From Synechococcus sp. WH 8020 (lineage in GTDB: Bacteria; Cyanobacteriota; Cyanobacteriia; PCC-6307; Cyanobiaceae): a DNA stretch of 64,000 bases. The notes below the pieces were generated by a model, which was not told the origin of the DNA, did not search any database, and saw nothing but the letters and a program-made list of their open reading frames with translations. The position numbers and the translations under genes were made by a program. The stretch lies in NCBI RefSeq assembly GCF_001040845.1, contig NZ_CP011941.1, forward strand, positions 1,894,828-1,958,827, in the 5' to 3' direction. Shown in pieces: positions 51,526 to 63,472 of this stretch. How positions within the stretch are numbered: position 1 is the first letter of the stretch; each line of letters begins with the position of its first letter.

Positions 51526-54324
51526 TCATTCTGCCTCGAATCGAAACGGTTCTGTCGATGTGTCTCCTGAATGCACCCGAACCGCCTGAGCCCCGTTAAA
51601 GCGCTCTTCAAGCAATTCGGTCGCCAGCGGATTTTCGACGCGACGGCGCAGGACTCGACGCAAAGGTCTAGCGCCATATTCGGGCTCATACCCCAAAGTC
51701 GCCAGATCATGCGCCACCGCATCATCCACACGCAATTCAAGTCCTTGCTCGGACAGCAAGTGGGCTAGATCGGCAAGCTGCAAACGCACAATCCTTTCCA
51801 GATCTTCCACACCAAGGGGACGGAAGCGAATCACTTCATCGATCCGATTCAAAAATTCTGGCCTGAAATGGTGGGCCAACGCCTCGTCCACGGCGGTATT
51901 GAGCGCCTGAGCGGCTCCGGCCTCATCACCCGATTGAGCTTGACGGGCAGAATCGAGAATGGCTCTACTGGCCAGATTGCTGGTCATCACCACCACGGTG
52001 TGGCGGAAGTCAACGGTCCTGCCCTGCGAGTCGGTGAGCCGTCCGTCGTCAAGAACTTGGAGCAGCACGTTGAACACATCCGGATGCGCTTTCTCCACCT
52101 CATCCAGCAGCAACAGCGCATAGGGGCGACGCCGAACAGCCTCGGTGAGTTGACCGCCCTCCTCGTAGCCCACATACCCCGGTGGCGCACCAAGCAAGCG
52201 CGCCACCGCATTGCGCTCCATGAATTCACTCATGTCGAGTCGAACGATGGCCTCTTCCTCGTCGAACAACAAAGCTCCAAGCGCTTTTGCCAGCTCGGTC
52301 TTACCCACGCCTGTCGGCCCTAAAAACAAAAATGAACCCACCGGACGGCGTGGATCTTTCATGCCAGCACGGGCACGACGAATGGCCGCTGCTACAGCCT
52401 GCACCGCCTCTGGCTGGCCAATCACCCGTTCGGCAAGACGCTGCTCAAGTTCCAACAGCTTTTGACGCTCACCAGCAAGAAGGCGCTGGATTGGAATCCC
52501 AGTCCAACGGGCCACCACATCCGCGATATCAGCCGCTTCCACCTGTTCTCGCAGCAGGGCAGACCCTTCCTCTTGGGCCTCATTCAGCGACTGTTCAAGA
52601 TCAGCGCGGCGCTGCTGAACGCGATGCAACTGGTCGTACTGAAGACGGGCGGCCTCTTCCAAATTTCCGTCCCGCTCTGCTTCGGCAATCGCATGGCGAA
52701 GGTCTTCATCTTCCTGAAGCAACTGACGCAACTCCTCCAGCTGCTCCCGTTCCGCCTGCCATCGCTCCCGGAGCTGACTCAGCCTGTCAGAGGCCTCAAG
52801 ACGATTGCGCTGGAGCTGAACCCGTTCCCCGTCCGGTGCCTGCTCCGCGGCGAGAACCGCCAACTCCACTCGGCGTAGATCAGCCTCTGCATCCTCCACC
52901 ACCTGAGGCTTGGACGTCACATCCATTTTCAACTGAGCAGCAGCTTCATCGATCAAGTCGATTGCCTTATCCGGCAAACACCGGTCACTGATGTAGCGAT
53001 CCGCCAACCGTGCTGCCGCCATGACCGCCTCATCGGTAATGGTGACCCCGTGATGCAACTCATATCGCTCCTTCAATCCACGAAGAATCTCCACACTGAG
53101 TTCAATCGAAGGCTCCTGAATCGGCACCTTCTGAAAGCGCCTGTTCAACGCTGGATCCTTCTCCACGGTGCGGCGATAGTCCTCTGGAGTCGTGGCGGCA
53201 ATACAACGCAACTCGCCGCGTGCCAGGGCTGGTTTGAGCAAACTGGCCGCATCAGCACTCGATCGCTCACTGTTCACCACGGTGTGAAGTTCATCAATGA
53301 ACAGCACAACGGCCGCTTCCGGATCGCTCACCTCATCGAGAACGGCACGAAGACGTTCCTCGAACTGACCGCGGAACTTGGCTCCAGCGATCAAGGCACC
53401 ACCATCGAGAGCAACAAGCCGCAAGCCCTGCAGAGATTCGGGCACCTCACCAGCAACGATCCGTTGCGCCAGGAGCTCTGCGACCGCGGTCTTACCCACG
53501 CCAGGCGCACCAATCAAAACAGGGTTGTTTTTGCCGCGTCGCGACAGCACCTTGATCAAGCTACGAATCTCGCCATCCCTGCCGATCACTGGATCAAGCA
53601 ATCCAGCGGCCGCAGCAGCCGTGAGGTCGCGGCCATAGCTCTCCAACGCAGTCGGCTCGCTGATCAGCTCAACAGAGCGGTCCATCTCATCGCCCTGAGG
53701 CTGAGGGGATGCAGCCGTTTGGCCTTGCTGAAGCTGAACTGAAGGCTGCTGCACTGGAGGCTTCTGCGCTGGAGGCATGGGAGCAGGAGCAGCAGAGGCT
53801 GAGGGCGCTCGAGGCCGTGGGGGAGGAGGCGCGACAACGCTCGAAGGTGAGCGATCGGGAGCACGGGTCAGTTCTGCTTCAAGCCGATCGGCGGGCAGTC
53901 CAAATTGCGCAAACAACTCTGCACCGACGCGAGGGTCGCGCCCCATCGCGATCAAGAGATGGGACACATCGATCAAGCGGGAGCCCCAAAGTGAGCGCAC
54001 CCGATCCGCCTCCTCCAATAAGGATTCGAGATCCTCTCCCACGAACAGATCCTCACCGCGAGCCATGGGCTGCTCAGCCAAAAAGCCCTCGAGTTGATCG
54101 AGCAGTCGGTCGATTGGCAGTGGCAAGGCCGCAGCAACACGCCGATAGCGCTCATCGCTAAAGAGCACCTGCAAAAGATGCTCAACATCGAGATCCTGAT
54201 GACGCCAACGACGGGCCACATCCTGCCCAGACAGCAACAGCTCCCAAGCGTCGTCACTGAAGCGATCAGGTTCTGACGTCAGGCTGCTCAAAGGCTCAAA
54301 GCTGGTGCGGGAGGTGGAAGTCAT
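51526..54324 (-). CDS. clpB2: ClpB2-type AAA+ disaggregase/chaperone
   Basis: A 932-residue Hsp100 protein. Domains: N domain (about residues 20-150), a proline/alanine/glutamine-rich linker (about 155-215), AAA1 with Walker A GAPGVGKT (272-279) and Walker [11 protein letters not shown], a coiled-coil M domain (about 435-560: [40 protein letters not shown]), AAA2 with [20 protein letters not shown] and [13 protein letters not shown]. The M domain marks it as ClpB rather than ClpC or ClpA. The long Pro-rich linker and position beside secE-nusG fit the cyanobacterial ClpB2 paralogue, whose role differs from heat-protective ClpB1. Confidence 0.93.
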   Translation of the reverse strand: MTSTSRTSFEPLSSLTSEPDRFSDDAWELLLSGQDVARRWRHQDLDVEHLLQVLFSDERYRRVAAALPLPIDRLLDQLEGFLAEQPMARGEDLFVGEDLESLLEEADRVRSLWGSRLIDVSHLLIAMGRDPRVGAELFAQFGLPADRLEAELTRAPDRSPSSVVAPPPPRPRAPSASAAPAPMPPAQKPPVQQPSVQLQQGQTAASPQPQGDEMDRSVELISEPTALESYGRDLTAAAAAGLLDPVIGRDGEIRSLIKVLSRRGKNNPVLIGAPGVGKTAVAELLAQRIVAGEVPESLQGLRLVALDGGALIAGAKFRGQFEERLRAVLDEVSDPEAAVVLFIDELHTVVNSERSSADAASLLKPALARGELRCIAATTPEDYRRTVEKDPALNRRFQKVPIQEPSIELSVEILRGLKERYELHHGVTITDEAVMAAARLADRYISDRCLPDKAIDLIDEAAAQLKMDVTSKPQVVEDAEADLRRVELAVLAAEQAPDGERVQLQRNRLEASDRLSQLRERWQAEREQLEELRQLLQEDEDLRHAIAEAERDGNLEEAARLQYDQLHRVQQRRADLEQSLNEAQEEGSALLREQVEAADIADVVARWTGIPIQRLLAGERQKLLELEQRLAERVIGQPEAVQAVAAAIRRARAGMKDPRRPVGSFLFLGPTGVGKTELAKALGALLFDEEEAIVRLDMSEFMERNAVARLLGAPPGYVGYEEGGQLTEAVRRRPYALLLLDEVEKAHPDVFNVLLQVLDDGRLTDSQGRTVDFRHTVVVMTSNLASRAILDSARQAQSGDEAGAAQALNTAVDEALAHHFRPEFLNRIDEVIRFRPLGVEDLERIVRLQLADLAHLLSEQGLELRVDDAVAHDLATLGYEPEYGARPLRRVLRRRVENPLATELLEERFNGAQAVRVHSGDTSTEPFRFEAE

Positions 54325-54339
54325 TGGTGTGAAGCGTGA

Positions 54340-56133
<1,794 letters not shown>

Positions 56134-56516
56134 CGCAAACCACTCCCTTGTCCTGTCACGGGACACCAGCTGATCACTGGGTCACTGCTTACGCGGCTGG
56201 CCCTAGAGAGCTTTGTGCACCTCAACGGGGGGGGGCAGCGGACAAGGCAAAGATCAACTACTCAAGCAACACTTAGCGGCTCCAATTTGCAGCAGATAGA
56301 GGAGCCTTTGATCACATTAGGAATGGTGAACGAAGCAGCTATCTCTTCCTTGACTCAGCTGTCAAAGTGAAGAGAAATACAAGCAAGGGCTTAAATAAGA
56401 AAAGCAGGCTGGAGGAAGAATGGGATTGTATTGATGAAGACAACGTGTAATTAATGACCAGCAGAATTTCATTGGGCCAACTCAATTCATTCGCCCCTAA
56501 AAGAAATGAATGTCGT
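56134..56516. other. Intergenic region between convergent genes
   Basis: About 380 bases with no secure gene. It contains a short stem (TGTCC/GGACA, near 56151-56166) after eno, a run of nine G at 56227-56235, and an AT-rich second half. A 73-codon minus-strand frame in the second half looks like low-complexity noise. Confidence 0.5.
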
Positions 56517-58205
56517 TCAGGACGAACGATCAGTTCCTGACAAATTCTCAATCCGTCCATCCCGGCGAAGTTTCCCTTGCAACTTCAACCAGCCCATCCC
56601 AACCGGAAGAGCCGCACCGAGGGGAAGCAACGCCCAGAGGGGCCTAGTACTGGCACCCATTAAGGCCGCTGCCACGGCAAGGCCGCCAAGCAACACCGAC
56701 TGGCCGATCGAATGCTGCGCCGTCACCATCCTTCGGAACTGACGGTCTGATTCACCCATACGAATCTGAAGCTGCAGGTCTCCTTGCTCGAGGCGCTCCA
56801 GGCTTTCATCCAACCGACGAGGAAGACCAACAGCCCTTGAACCAAGAGCGCCGACCTGACGGCCAAATTCATTCAAAAGATCGTTGGAGCCAGATCCACT
56901 GGAAGTCATGAGCGGCAGCAGATAAGGCTTGGCAATCGCCACAAGGCTAAAGCCCGGATCAAGACTTTTGCCGACCCCTTCAAACGTAGAAAGGGCACGC
57001 ATCACAAAGATCAACTCCACGGGCAGCCGAAACGGCTGCCCGTACACCAGTTCGTACAGGTCTCCCGACAGTTTTTCAATCACGGAACTGCTGAACGGCG
57101 GCGTGAGGGCCTCCTTCAGCATCAGACGCACCAAGCGGCGAACAGGGCCCACATCAACACCAGTAGCGATCACTCCAGCCGCTTGCATCTCATCAACAAG
57201 AGACGCTGCATCCCTTGCAGCGGCAGCTCTCACCATCCCTCCCATCCGCCTGCGTAGGCGCTCGGAGAGTTGCCCCATCATCCCAAAGTCGTAGTAGATC
57301 AGCGCTCCATCGGCCGCAACCGCCAAATTCCCTGGATGGGGATCGGCATGGAAAAAGCCGTAGCGCACGAGCTGTTGCAAGTAGCTAGCCGAGCCGATCT
57401 CAGCCACCTTGGACGGATCAATCCCAGCGTCTTGAAGAGCCGCACGGTCATTAATTTTGATCCCAGGCAAGTAGTCGAGACAGAGAACGCGCCTAGTGCT
57501 GAGCTCCCAGACCACCCCAGGCACGCGGATGTTCGGATCATCCAGGAACTGCTGTCGAAACCGTGCAGCGTGCTGAGCTTCAAGACGGAAATCAAGCTCT
57601 CGGAGTAACACACGCCTGCACTCCTGGGCCATCGCCACCCAGTCGCGCCCTCGTCCCCATTTGGGATGACGCTGAAGCACAGCAGCCACCTGCTGCATCA
57701 CTTCTAAATCCAGCCGAAACACACGGTCCAATCCGGGGCGCTGAATCTTGAGCACCACCTGGCGACCACTACGAAGACTCGCCCGATGCACCTGGGCCAA
57801 GGAAGCCGCCGCGATGGGCTGCTCATCTAGATCAATAATTTCAGCGCAACGGGCGCCCAGCTCGTCCTCAAGAACAGACTGAGCACGGTCAAAGGAAAAA
57901 GAGGGAACCCGGTCCTGCAATGCCGCCAATTCAGAGACCCAGCCCGCTGGCAACACATCCGGCCGAGCCGACAACAACTGGCCGAGCTTGATAAAAGCCG
58001 ATCCAAGGTGAAGCAGCTCCTGCGTCAGCCAACGTGCACGCAATTGCTGGCGAGCTGCGCGACGCTCCGGAGTTGGACCGCCCGGATAGCTAAACGCTCT
58101 GGCATCCCACCACAGGAAGAACAGCAAGGTCAGAACAGCACGCCAAATACGGAGTCCCCGGAATGCTCTACGCAGCAGGGCCTTCAAGCGACTGAACAGG
58201 ATCAC
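56517..58205 (-). CDS. ABC1/UbiB-type atypical kinase (AarF family)
   Basis: A 562-residue membrane-associated atypical kinase. Family motifs: the KxGQ motif in FIKLGQLLSARPDVLPAGWV near residue 72, the alanine-rich nucleotide loop PIAAASLAQVHRASL, the invariant lysine in VVLKIQRPG, HADPHPGNLAV near 290 and IYYDFGMMG (DFG) near 308. Two hydrophobic segments are at the C-terminus (LLGGLAVAAALMGA, LWALLPLGAALPVGMGW). Homologues act in quinone/prenyl-lipid metabolism; here plastoquinone or tocopherol are the likely targets by analogy. GTG 58205 overlaps the preceding stop as GTGA. Confidence 0.94.
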   Translation of the reverse strand: MILFSRLKALLRRAFRGLRIWRAVLTLLFFLWWDARAFSYPGGPTPERRAARQQLRARWLTQELLHLGSAFIKLGQLLSARPDVLPAGWVSELAALQDRVPSFSFDRAQSVLEDELGARCAEIIDLDEQPIAAASLAQVHRASLRSGRQVVLKIQRPGLDRVFRLDLEVMQQVAAVLQRHPKWGRGRDWVAMAQECRRVLLRELDFRLEAQHAARFRQQFLDDPNIRVPGVVWELSTRRVLCLDYLPGIKINDRAALQDAGIDPSKVAEIGSASYLQQLVRYGFFHADPHPGNLAVAADGALIYYDFGMMGQLSERLRRRMGGMVRAAAARDAASLVDEMQAAGVIATGVDVGPVRRLVRLMLKEALTPPFSSSVIEKLSGDLYELVYGQPFRLPVELIFVMRALSTFEGVGKSLDPGFSLVAIAKPYLLPLMTSSGSGSNDLLNEFGRQVGALGSRAVGLPRRLDESLERLEQGDLQLQIRMGESDRQFRRMVTAQHSIGQSVLLGGLAVAAALMGASTRPLWALLPLGAALPVGMGWLKLQGKLRRDGRIENLSGTDRSS

Positions 58206-58519
58206 GACCGCTCCTCGATGCGAATGCCCAGTTCAGCGACCCGGGCTCGCAGCTGATCAATCTTGGTCTGCAAACTCTCCTCTTCAACCGATGAAGCAGG
58301 GGATGACTCCGCGTCCACGCTCCGTCCATCTCCTTCTCGCTCAAGCCTTTCTGCTTCCGCCTTCACCTCTTCCTGAAACAAATCCCATTCCTGGCGAACG
58401 CGATCGGGTGCGTCTTGCACCAACACAGCGAATCCAGCAGCAGCATCGGCCATGCCGTGACCCATCCGAGCGAGCACACGATGCATCGCCGCTCTGAGCA
58501 GAGCATCTCGGGAGGTCAT
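58202..58519 (-). CDS. Small coiled-coil protein upstream of the ABC1 kinase
   Basis: A 105-residue hypothetical protein. The N-terminus (TSRDALLRAAMHRVLARMGH and GMADAAAGFAVLVQDAPDRV) is helical and amphipathic; the rest is acidic with a predicted coiled coil at the end (SLQTKIDQLRARVAELGIRI). Its stop overlaps the kinase start by 4 bases (GTGA), so the two are probably made together and may interact. ATG 58519 with GAGGT-like sequence nearby is preferred to ATG 58525. Confidence 0.75.
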   Translation of the reverse strand: MTSRDALLRAAMHRVLARMGHGMADAAAGFAVLVQDAPDRVRQEWDLFQEEVKAEAERLEREGDGRSVDAESSPASSVEEESLQTKIDQLRARVAELGIRIEERS

Positions 58520-58578
58520 GGCCATTCGTCTCAACCCTCAAACTGTGGCAGATTCAACCTCCGATCAGCGACGTTCAC

Positions 58579-59250
58579 TCAAGGAGCGGGAGGCGCATCC
58601 ACCGGAGTGACGAAAAGTTCAGGCTCAAACAGTTCGGGCTCGACAACGACGGACTCCACCATGACGGGAGCTTCCATCTGCTCTGGAACGGGGGTCGGCT
58701 GGGCCAACTCGGGGACCTCAGTCGGCAACGCATTAGGCACATCCAAAGGCAGCTCTGAATCCAGCAACTCCGTGGAAGCTTCGGTCTCAAACGGAATCGT
58801 TTCGTTCAGCGTTGGCATGTCCTCAATCGGACGGGATGCATTCACCACGGCTTGCTGACTGCGATCACGCTCAATTGCTGCCGCAGTGATGCGCTCAGCT
58901 TCCTCTTTGGCTTTGCGCTGCTCCAATTCCTTAGCAAGCTTGGCCTGCTTCAGCTCGTTGGCTTGTTTGGACGCTTTCGCATCAATCAATTCTTTCGCCG
59001 CAACATCTGCCTTGAGAGTGGCGGGCCCGCCATAGCGAAGCCGAAGCGCCTCAAGGCTTTCTCCTGGGAATACCCGTGCTCTAAAAGACTGAGGCTCTGA
59101 TTGCTCCAAGCCAGATCGGATCAAAACAATGCGCTGTGTGATGCCGTAACCAAGCGCGAAGCAAGCCCCTGCAACCAGAGGGCCGACCCAGAAGCGCGGA
59201 CGTGTCTGACGCTTTGGTTGCGCCGTGGAGGCATTGGTCTCGGCGGGCAT
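58579..59250 (-). CDS. Membrane-anchored hypothetical protein with coiled coil
   Basis: A 223-residue protein. A single membrane segment (FWVGPLVAGACFALGYGITQ) is followed by an alanine/lysine/glutamate-rich coiled coil (about residues 90-145: ELIDAKASKQANELKQAKLA, KELEQRKAKEEAERITAAAI) and an acidic, proline-rich tail rich in PEL/VE repeats. The family is not recognised. ATG 59250 has AGGA nine bases upstream; the frame runs up to 59406 but that part looks non-coding. Lies 59 bases before the small coiled-coil protein gene on the same strand. Confidence 0.75.
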   Translation of the reverse strand: MPAETNASTAQPKRQTRPRFWVGPLVAGACFALGYGITQRIVLIRSGLEQSEPQSFRARVFPGESLEALRLRYGGPATLKADVAAKELIDAKASKQANELKQAKLAKELEQRKAKEEAERITAAAIERDRSQQAVVNASRPIEDMPTLNETIPFETEASTELLDSELPLDVPNALPTEVPELAQPTPVPEQMEAPVMVESVVVEPELFEPELFVTPVDAPPAP

Positions 59251-59484
59251 CTGTAGGTCCTCCTCAGCACAACCATCCTCGCAGCGATGTCTAGACCTCA
59301 GCTCAGGTGATCTGTGGTCGGAATCAGCGATTACGCCATTGACACAAGAGACCGTCTCAACGGAACAAATGCTAAGGCCGGCATATTGACGCCTAAACAC
59401 AAACACACTGTTTGCTTTTAACTGTGGATCAATGACTAAGAGGATGCTCCATAGAACACATTGAAGATAATTGAATATTTGTAA

Positions 59485-62031
59485 ATGTCTTTGCTGATAA
59501 ACTTTCTCGAAAATTCATTCGCCTATCACACCTCTCAAAGAAGATATCGACGCTCATCGAGATTAAGGGATCAAATCAATCTCAGGCCTGAACCAAACTC
59601 TCCAATCGCAGCCGAAACAGAAGCATCACCTCAAGAAGACACCAGCAGGCAAATAGCTGCAACATTTTTCAGAAGGACCCAACCCAATTCTCTTTTCAAC
59701 CCAAGAGAATCCAACGGAACTCCACTCTATCAACGATATTTAAACCAAGAGCCAACCTCCTCAGTTAATTTATTAAGGAACAGAATTCAAGAAACAGCAC
59801 AAGAAGCATCTGAATTTCTACGCACTGCTTCCGAGAACTTCGAGACATCCTTAAATTTATTTATTAACCCAAATCCAGGGCACAACAACAATGAAGAACG
59901 TGACATCATCACAACAGTCGAAGGTTTTCTTGATGCCTTAAAAAATGGTTTAGTCAAAGAAGTTGCTGACAATATCATCATTGAAAGCCCCTTCGATCTA
60001 AGTGTTTCTAAATTTGAAGAGGGATATCTATACAATTCTGAGCTACAAAATGCCTGGGCAGGAAATTCATTCAACGCATACTCGTTGCTGATCATGAATC
60101 AGCGATTTTACGACAAGTTCGTGACGGGTACTCCTATTGAAATATCAAACAAAAGGACTGATGTATTCGTTGACCCAAAGGTTATTGTTGCACTTCAAAG
60201 GGAGGTTGGTTTTCCTACGTTTGACGCGGGCGACATCAGTTCAGAAGGCAATTTTATTATTTTTGATCGCAACCAGCCGGGAGGAGTGAGTGATTCCTTT
60301 GGAAAAGACAACATCACAAGAATTAACAACGTAGCCATACCAACGCTGAACGCATTCAGAGATCAATTAAAACAAAATCTTTTTGAATACATAGGTGCAG
60401 ACAATATAAAGCCGAGCAAAGACAAGGCAGTTGCCACACTAGATGCTGTTTGGGAGTCTATTTTTAGCGATCCCTATTCAGAGTCTTACCTGAATACAAA
60501 CACGACCGCAATGTTTGCGGATTACCTAGGCCTTAAGGCTGAAGTTATATCATCACAAAATGCCGTAAACTATTTAGCAAATTGGGGCTTTATTCCTCAA
60601 AATACAACACCTGGTTCAGAGATTGAATATCAATACAGTCCTGAGCTGATGGAGCTAAACCTAGGCTCAGGAATTGGTGACGAGTCGATTTGGAAATCCA
60701 AAAGTCACGATGGAGTTGACGGAAAAGCGTTATACAGTAACTTTATACTTGGAGACCTTCAGACTTATATCGGCGACAACATACAAGGCTCTGGATCACC
60801 GGAAACACAAAGAAAACAGTTTCCAAAATTTTATAAAAAAGTTTTAAAGGGTCTTCTAAAAAAAGCCGACAAGGATGGGCTTCAATCTGACACGGGTCTT
60901 CCCGACGTCAGCATAGAGGAGCGCCTGCGTTCAACATTAAGGCTTTATTTTGTTCAGAGATATAACGCAAGTTCCTTACAAACCCAGAACGGAAAGGGGT
61001 TTGCAAATTTTGCCAATCCATTTGTTGATGCTACTTATGACCAACTGTTTGGATTTGATGGCGCTGAACCTCTTGGATATGGGAGTAAAACTGGCAATTC
61101 CTACAATTTCAACGAAGTTTATGGTGACACCCAGCTTCATACATTTATGGGTCAGGAGGTGTGGATTCCTAATGTTGCCATTGGAGACTTAGATAAAGTT
61201 ATAAATATACAGGGTACATTTAATGTCACCCCTCCTACTCCCGACAACCTATTCGGAGAGCTTCAAGAGCAGGGTTGGTTTGAAGGAGATCCACCACAAA
61301 TTAAAGACGGATCTGATTTCACAAAATTTCAGAATGGTGGCGATATCAATGAGCTAAGCAAGGTTTATGTGATGACAGACGAAAACAAACAGGCGCGTGC
61401 AATTCGTTTCACGCCTGGAGCAGCTACTGGGGCTAGCAGTGATACTTTATCTGCTTATAATTTAACCATTGACGAACCATACTTGACACGAAATACACTG
61501 GTAAACAATGGTGATCGACCCTGGCAAAGAATCCAAATTGGCCAACTTGATGGCATTGTTCACAGCGAGGGGGTGTTGCCAGATCAATTCAATACATACA
61601 TATCGCTAGCTGGCGGGCTTGATCGAATAACTGGCAGTCAATTTATTGATGTCATTATTGGCCCAGGGTTAGACGATGTTTCTGGTTCTCTAACAGTCGA
61701 TGCCGGAGCAAGTGATGACGTTGTTGCACCAGGCCGCAACGGTTCAACAGTCATTCTTGGAGAGGGTCGGGATAAGCTTGTAATAGACAATGGAGATTTG
61801 TTCGGACAAACAATCTTGTTCGATTTTAAATTTAGTGAAGACACTCTTATTCTTGGGAGTGGCATCAAAGCATCAGTCGACGAATCTCAACCTCAATTTC
61901 TGTACCTATATGAAGATGGAGGCGAACACATGAAAACCTTGGCACTTTCCCAAGACAGTGATCGAAATTGGAATGACTACAGCAAATACGACCCCTCTTT
62001 CACTCTCCACCCGCTGCCCGATTCATTTTAA
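59485..62031 (+). CDS. Large protein of unknown function with RTX-like C-terminal region
   Basis: An 848-residue acidic protein in a notably AT-rich gene. The first 130 residues are polar and low-complexity. The central 500 residues have no family I recognise; they contain many aromatic/Asn-rich segments (GNSFNAYSLLIMNQRFYDKF, EGNFIIFDRNQPGG, TQLHTFMGQEVWIPNVAIGD). Residues about 705-800 carry a degenerate repeat of the G-G-x-D-x-I-x-G type (AGGLDRITGSQFIDVIIGPG, LDDVSGSLTVDAGASDDVVA, ILGEGRDKLVIDNGD, FKFSEDTLILGSGI) resembling RTX/hemolysin-type calcium-binding repeats of type-I-secreted proteins. No signal peptide, as expected for that route. No secretion genes are adjacent. ATG 59485. Confidence 0.75.
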   Translation: MSLLINFLENSFAYHTSQRRYRRSSRLRDQINLRPEPNSPIAAETEASPQEDTSRQIAATFFRRTQPNSLFNPRESNGTPLYQRYLNQEPTSSVNLLRNRIQETAQEASEFLRTASENFETSLNLFINPNPGHNNNEERDIITTVEGFLDALKNGLVKEVADNIIIESPFDLSVSKFEEGYLYNSELQNAWAGNSFNAYSLLIMNQRFYDKFVTGTPIEISNKRTDVFVDPKVIVALQREVGFPTFDAGDISSEGNFIIFDRNQPGGVSDSFGKDNITRINNVAIPTLNAFRDQLKQNLFEYIGADNIKPSKDKAVATLDAVWESIFSDPYSESYLNTNTTAMFADYLGLKAEVISSQNAVNYLANWGFIPQNTTPGSEIEYQYSPELMELNLGSGIGDESIWKSKSHDGVDGKALYSNFILGDLQTYIGDNIQGSGSPETQRKQFPKFYKKVLKGLLKKADKDGLQSDTGLPDVSIEERLRSTLRLYFVQRYNASSLQTQNGKGFANFANPFVDATYDQLFGFDGAEPLGYGSKTGNSYNFNEVYGDTQLHTFMGQEVWIPNVAIGDLDKVINIQGTFNVTPPTPDNLFGELQEQGWFEGDPPQIKDGSDFTKFQNGGDINELSKVYVMTDENKQARAIRFTPGAATGASSDTLSAYNLTIDEPYLTRNTLVNNGDRPWQRIQIGQLDGIVHSEGVLPDQFNTYISLAGGLDRITGSQFIDVIIGPGLDDVSGSLTVDAGASDDVVAPGRNGSTVILGEGRDKLVIDNGDLFGQTILFDFKFSEDTLILGSGIKASVDESQPQFLYLYEDGGEHMKTLALSQDSDRNWNDYSKYDPSFTLHPLPDSF

Positions 62032-62171
62032 CGATAGACAATTGAGTATTTACTTTATCAAAGCCAATTACACAAAAAGGTCCGACCTGGTCATTTTGTT
62101 GGCAAAGCCAATGCCCTTGTGAAATAATCAAGGGGCGCAAAGATTATCAAACCGAACCAGAGCTGCAGGCC

Positions 62172-63407
62172 TTAAGTGGTGTAATCGGCGTTAATGCGCA
62201 CGTACTGATCGGAAAGATCGCATCCCCAGGCGATTCCCTCACCGGCACCATCACCAAGAGACAGGCGAATCTGAACCGTGTCATCCACGAGATAACCACC
62301 ACAAGCGCGTTCACTGAGATACGCCGAAGCTGCAGCCCGATCGAATGGCAACGGCTGTCCCTCTGACATCAGCTGATGGGGGCCAATCCAAAGAGCCAGC
62401 GCATCGGCAGAAAATGCCACACCGGCACGACCAGCGGCCGCCACGATGCGTCCCCAATTGGGATCCCTACCATGAACCGCCGTTTTAACCAACGACGACC
62501 CACAAATCGTGCGCGCGATTGTTCGAGCCTCAGCCTCTGAATCGGTGCCCCCCACCTGCACCTCCATCAGGCAGGTGGCCCCCTCACCATCCCGAGCAAT
62601 CGAACGAGCCAGATGCTGGGCGACCAACGTCACCCCCTCCTCCAACACTCCGAGCTGGTCCGTTGGCAGAGCATCTCCTGCCGCAAACGCCAAGAAGGTG
62701 TCATTGGTGCTGGTGTCGCCATCCACGGTGATGGAATTAAACGAACGATCCACGGCCCGGCGCACCATGGCTTGCCACAGGTCACAGGGCACAGCGACAT
62801 CACAGGTGAGATAGCCAAGCATCGTGGCCATGTTTGGGTGAATCATCCCGGACCCTTTCGCCATCCCTCCGATCCGCACCCTGTGCCCACCGAGCTCAGC
62901 CTCAAACGCAACCTGCTTCTCCACCAGATCCGTCGTCAGGATGGCCTGAGCAGCTGCCGCACCACCATCCGGGGATAAAGCGCTCACCAAAGGATCCACA
63001 GCGGCAAGAAGGGGATCCATCGCGATCGGTACACCGATCACCCCGGTGGAGCAAATCAAGACTTGGTCCTGGGAGCAGCCCAAACGATCAGCAACTGCTT
63101 GGGTGATACGGAGGCTGTCGACCAGACCCCGATCGCCCGTACAAGCGTTGGCCTGCCCGGAATTGGTCACCACAGCACGAACGCGACCAGAAGCCACCTG
63201 CAGACGATCCGCACAAAGATCCACGCAGGCAGCGCGGACCACAGATGTTGTGAAGGTGCCAGCACAGACCGCATCGTCTGATGCCAGTAACAGGGAGAGG
63301 TCTGCTTTTCTGGATGGCTTGAGACCCGCGCTTAAGCCCGCCGCCTTGAAGCCAGTGGGAGCAGTGATTCCTCCAGAAATTGGAGACCAGATCACAGATT
63401 GCGTCAT
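62172..63407 (-). CDS. argJ: Bifunctional ornithine acetyltransferase/N-acetylglutamate synthase ArgJ
   Basis: A 411-residue enzyme that recycles the acetyl group in arginine synthesis. It is made as a precursor that cuts itself before the nucleophilic threonine in [12 protein letters not shown] (Thr about 195), splitting into alpha and beta chains. Other family motifs: [64 protein letters not shown] and [15 protein letters not shown]. Ends in INADYTT as in other ArgJ. ATG 63407; divergent from coaE with 65 bases between starts. Confidence 0.97.
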   Translation of the reverse strand: MTQSVIWSPISGGITAPTGFKAAGLSAGLKPSRKADLSLLLASDDAVCAGTFTTSVVRAACVDLCADRLQVASGRVRAVVTNSGQANACTGDRGLVDSLRITQAVADRLGCSQDQVLICSTGVIGVPIAMDPLLAAVDPLVSALSPDGGAAAAQAILTTDLVEKQVAFEAELGGHRVRIGGMAKGSGMIHPNMATMLGYLTCDVAVPCDLWQAMVRRAVDRSFNSITVDGDTSTNDTFLAFAAGDALPTDQLGVLEEGVTLVAQHLARSIARDGEGATCLMEVQVGGTDSEAEARTIARTICGSSLVKTAVHGRDPNWGRIVAAAGRAGVAFSADALALWIGPHQLMSEGQPLPFDRAAASAYLSERACGGYLVDDTVQIRLSLGDGAGEGIAWGCDLSDQYVRINADYTT

Positions 63408-63472
63408 TGATCAGGATGCAAGGCCAACCGTGCCGCTCGTTCTAGGCTTTTTACGACGGCACCGCCTATCCC

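Noticed and set aside
56339-56560. 73-codon minus-strand frame after the ABC1 kinase
   Set aside because: Serine/leucine low-complexity product overlapping the kinase 3' end.
63444-63472. Upstream extension of coaE
   Set aside because: Open after an in-frame TAG but without ATG, GTG or TTG before 63473.
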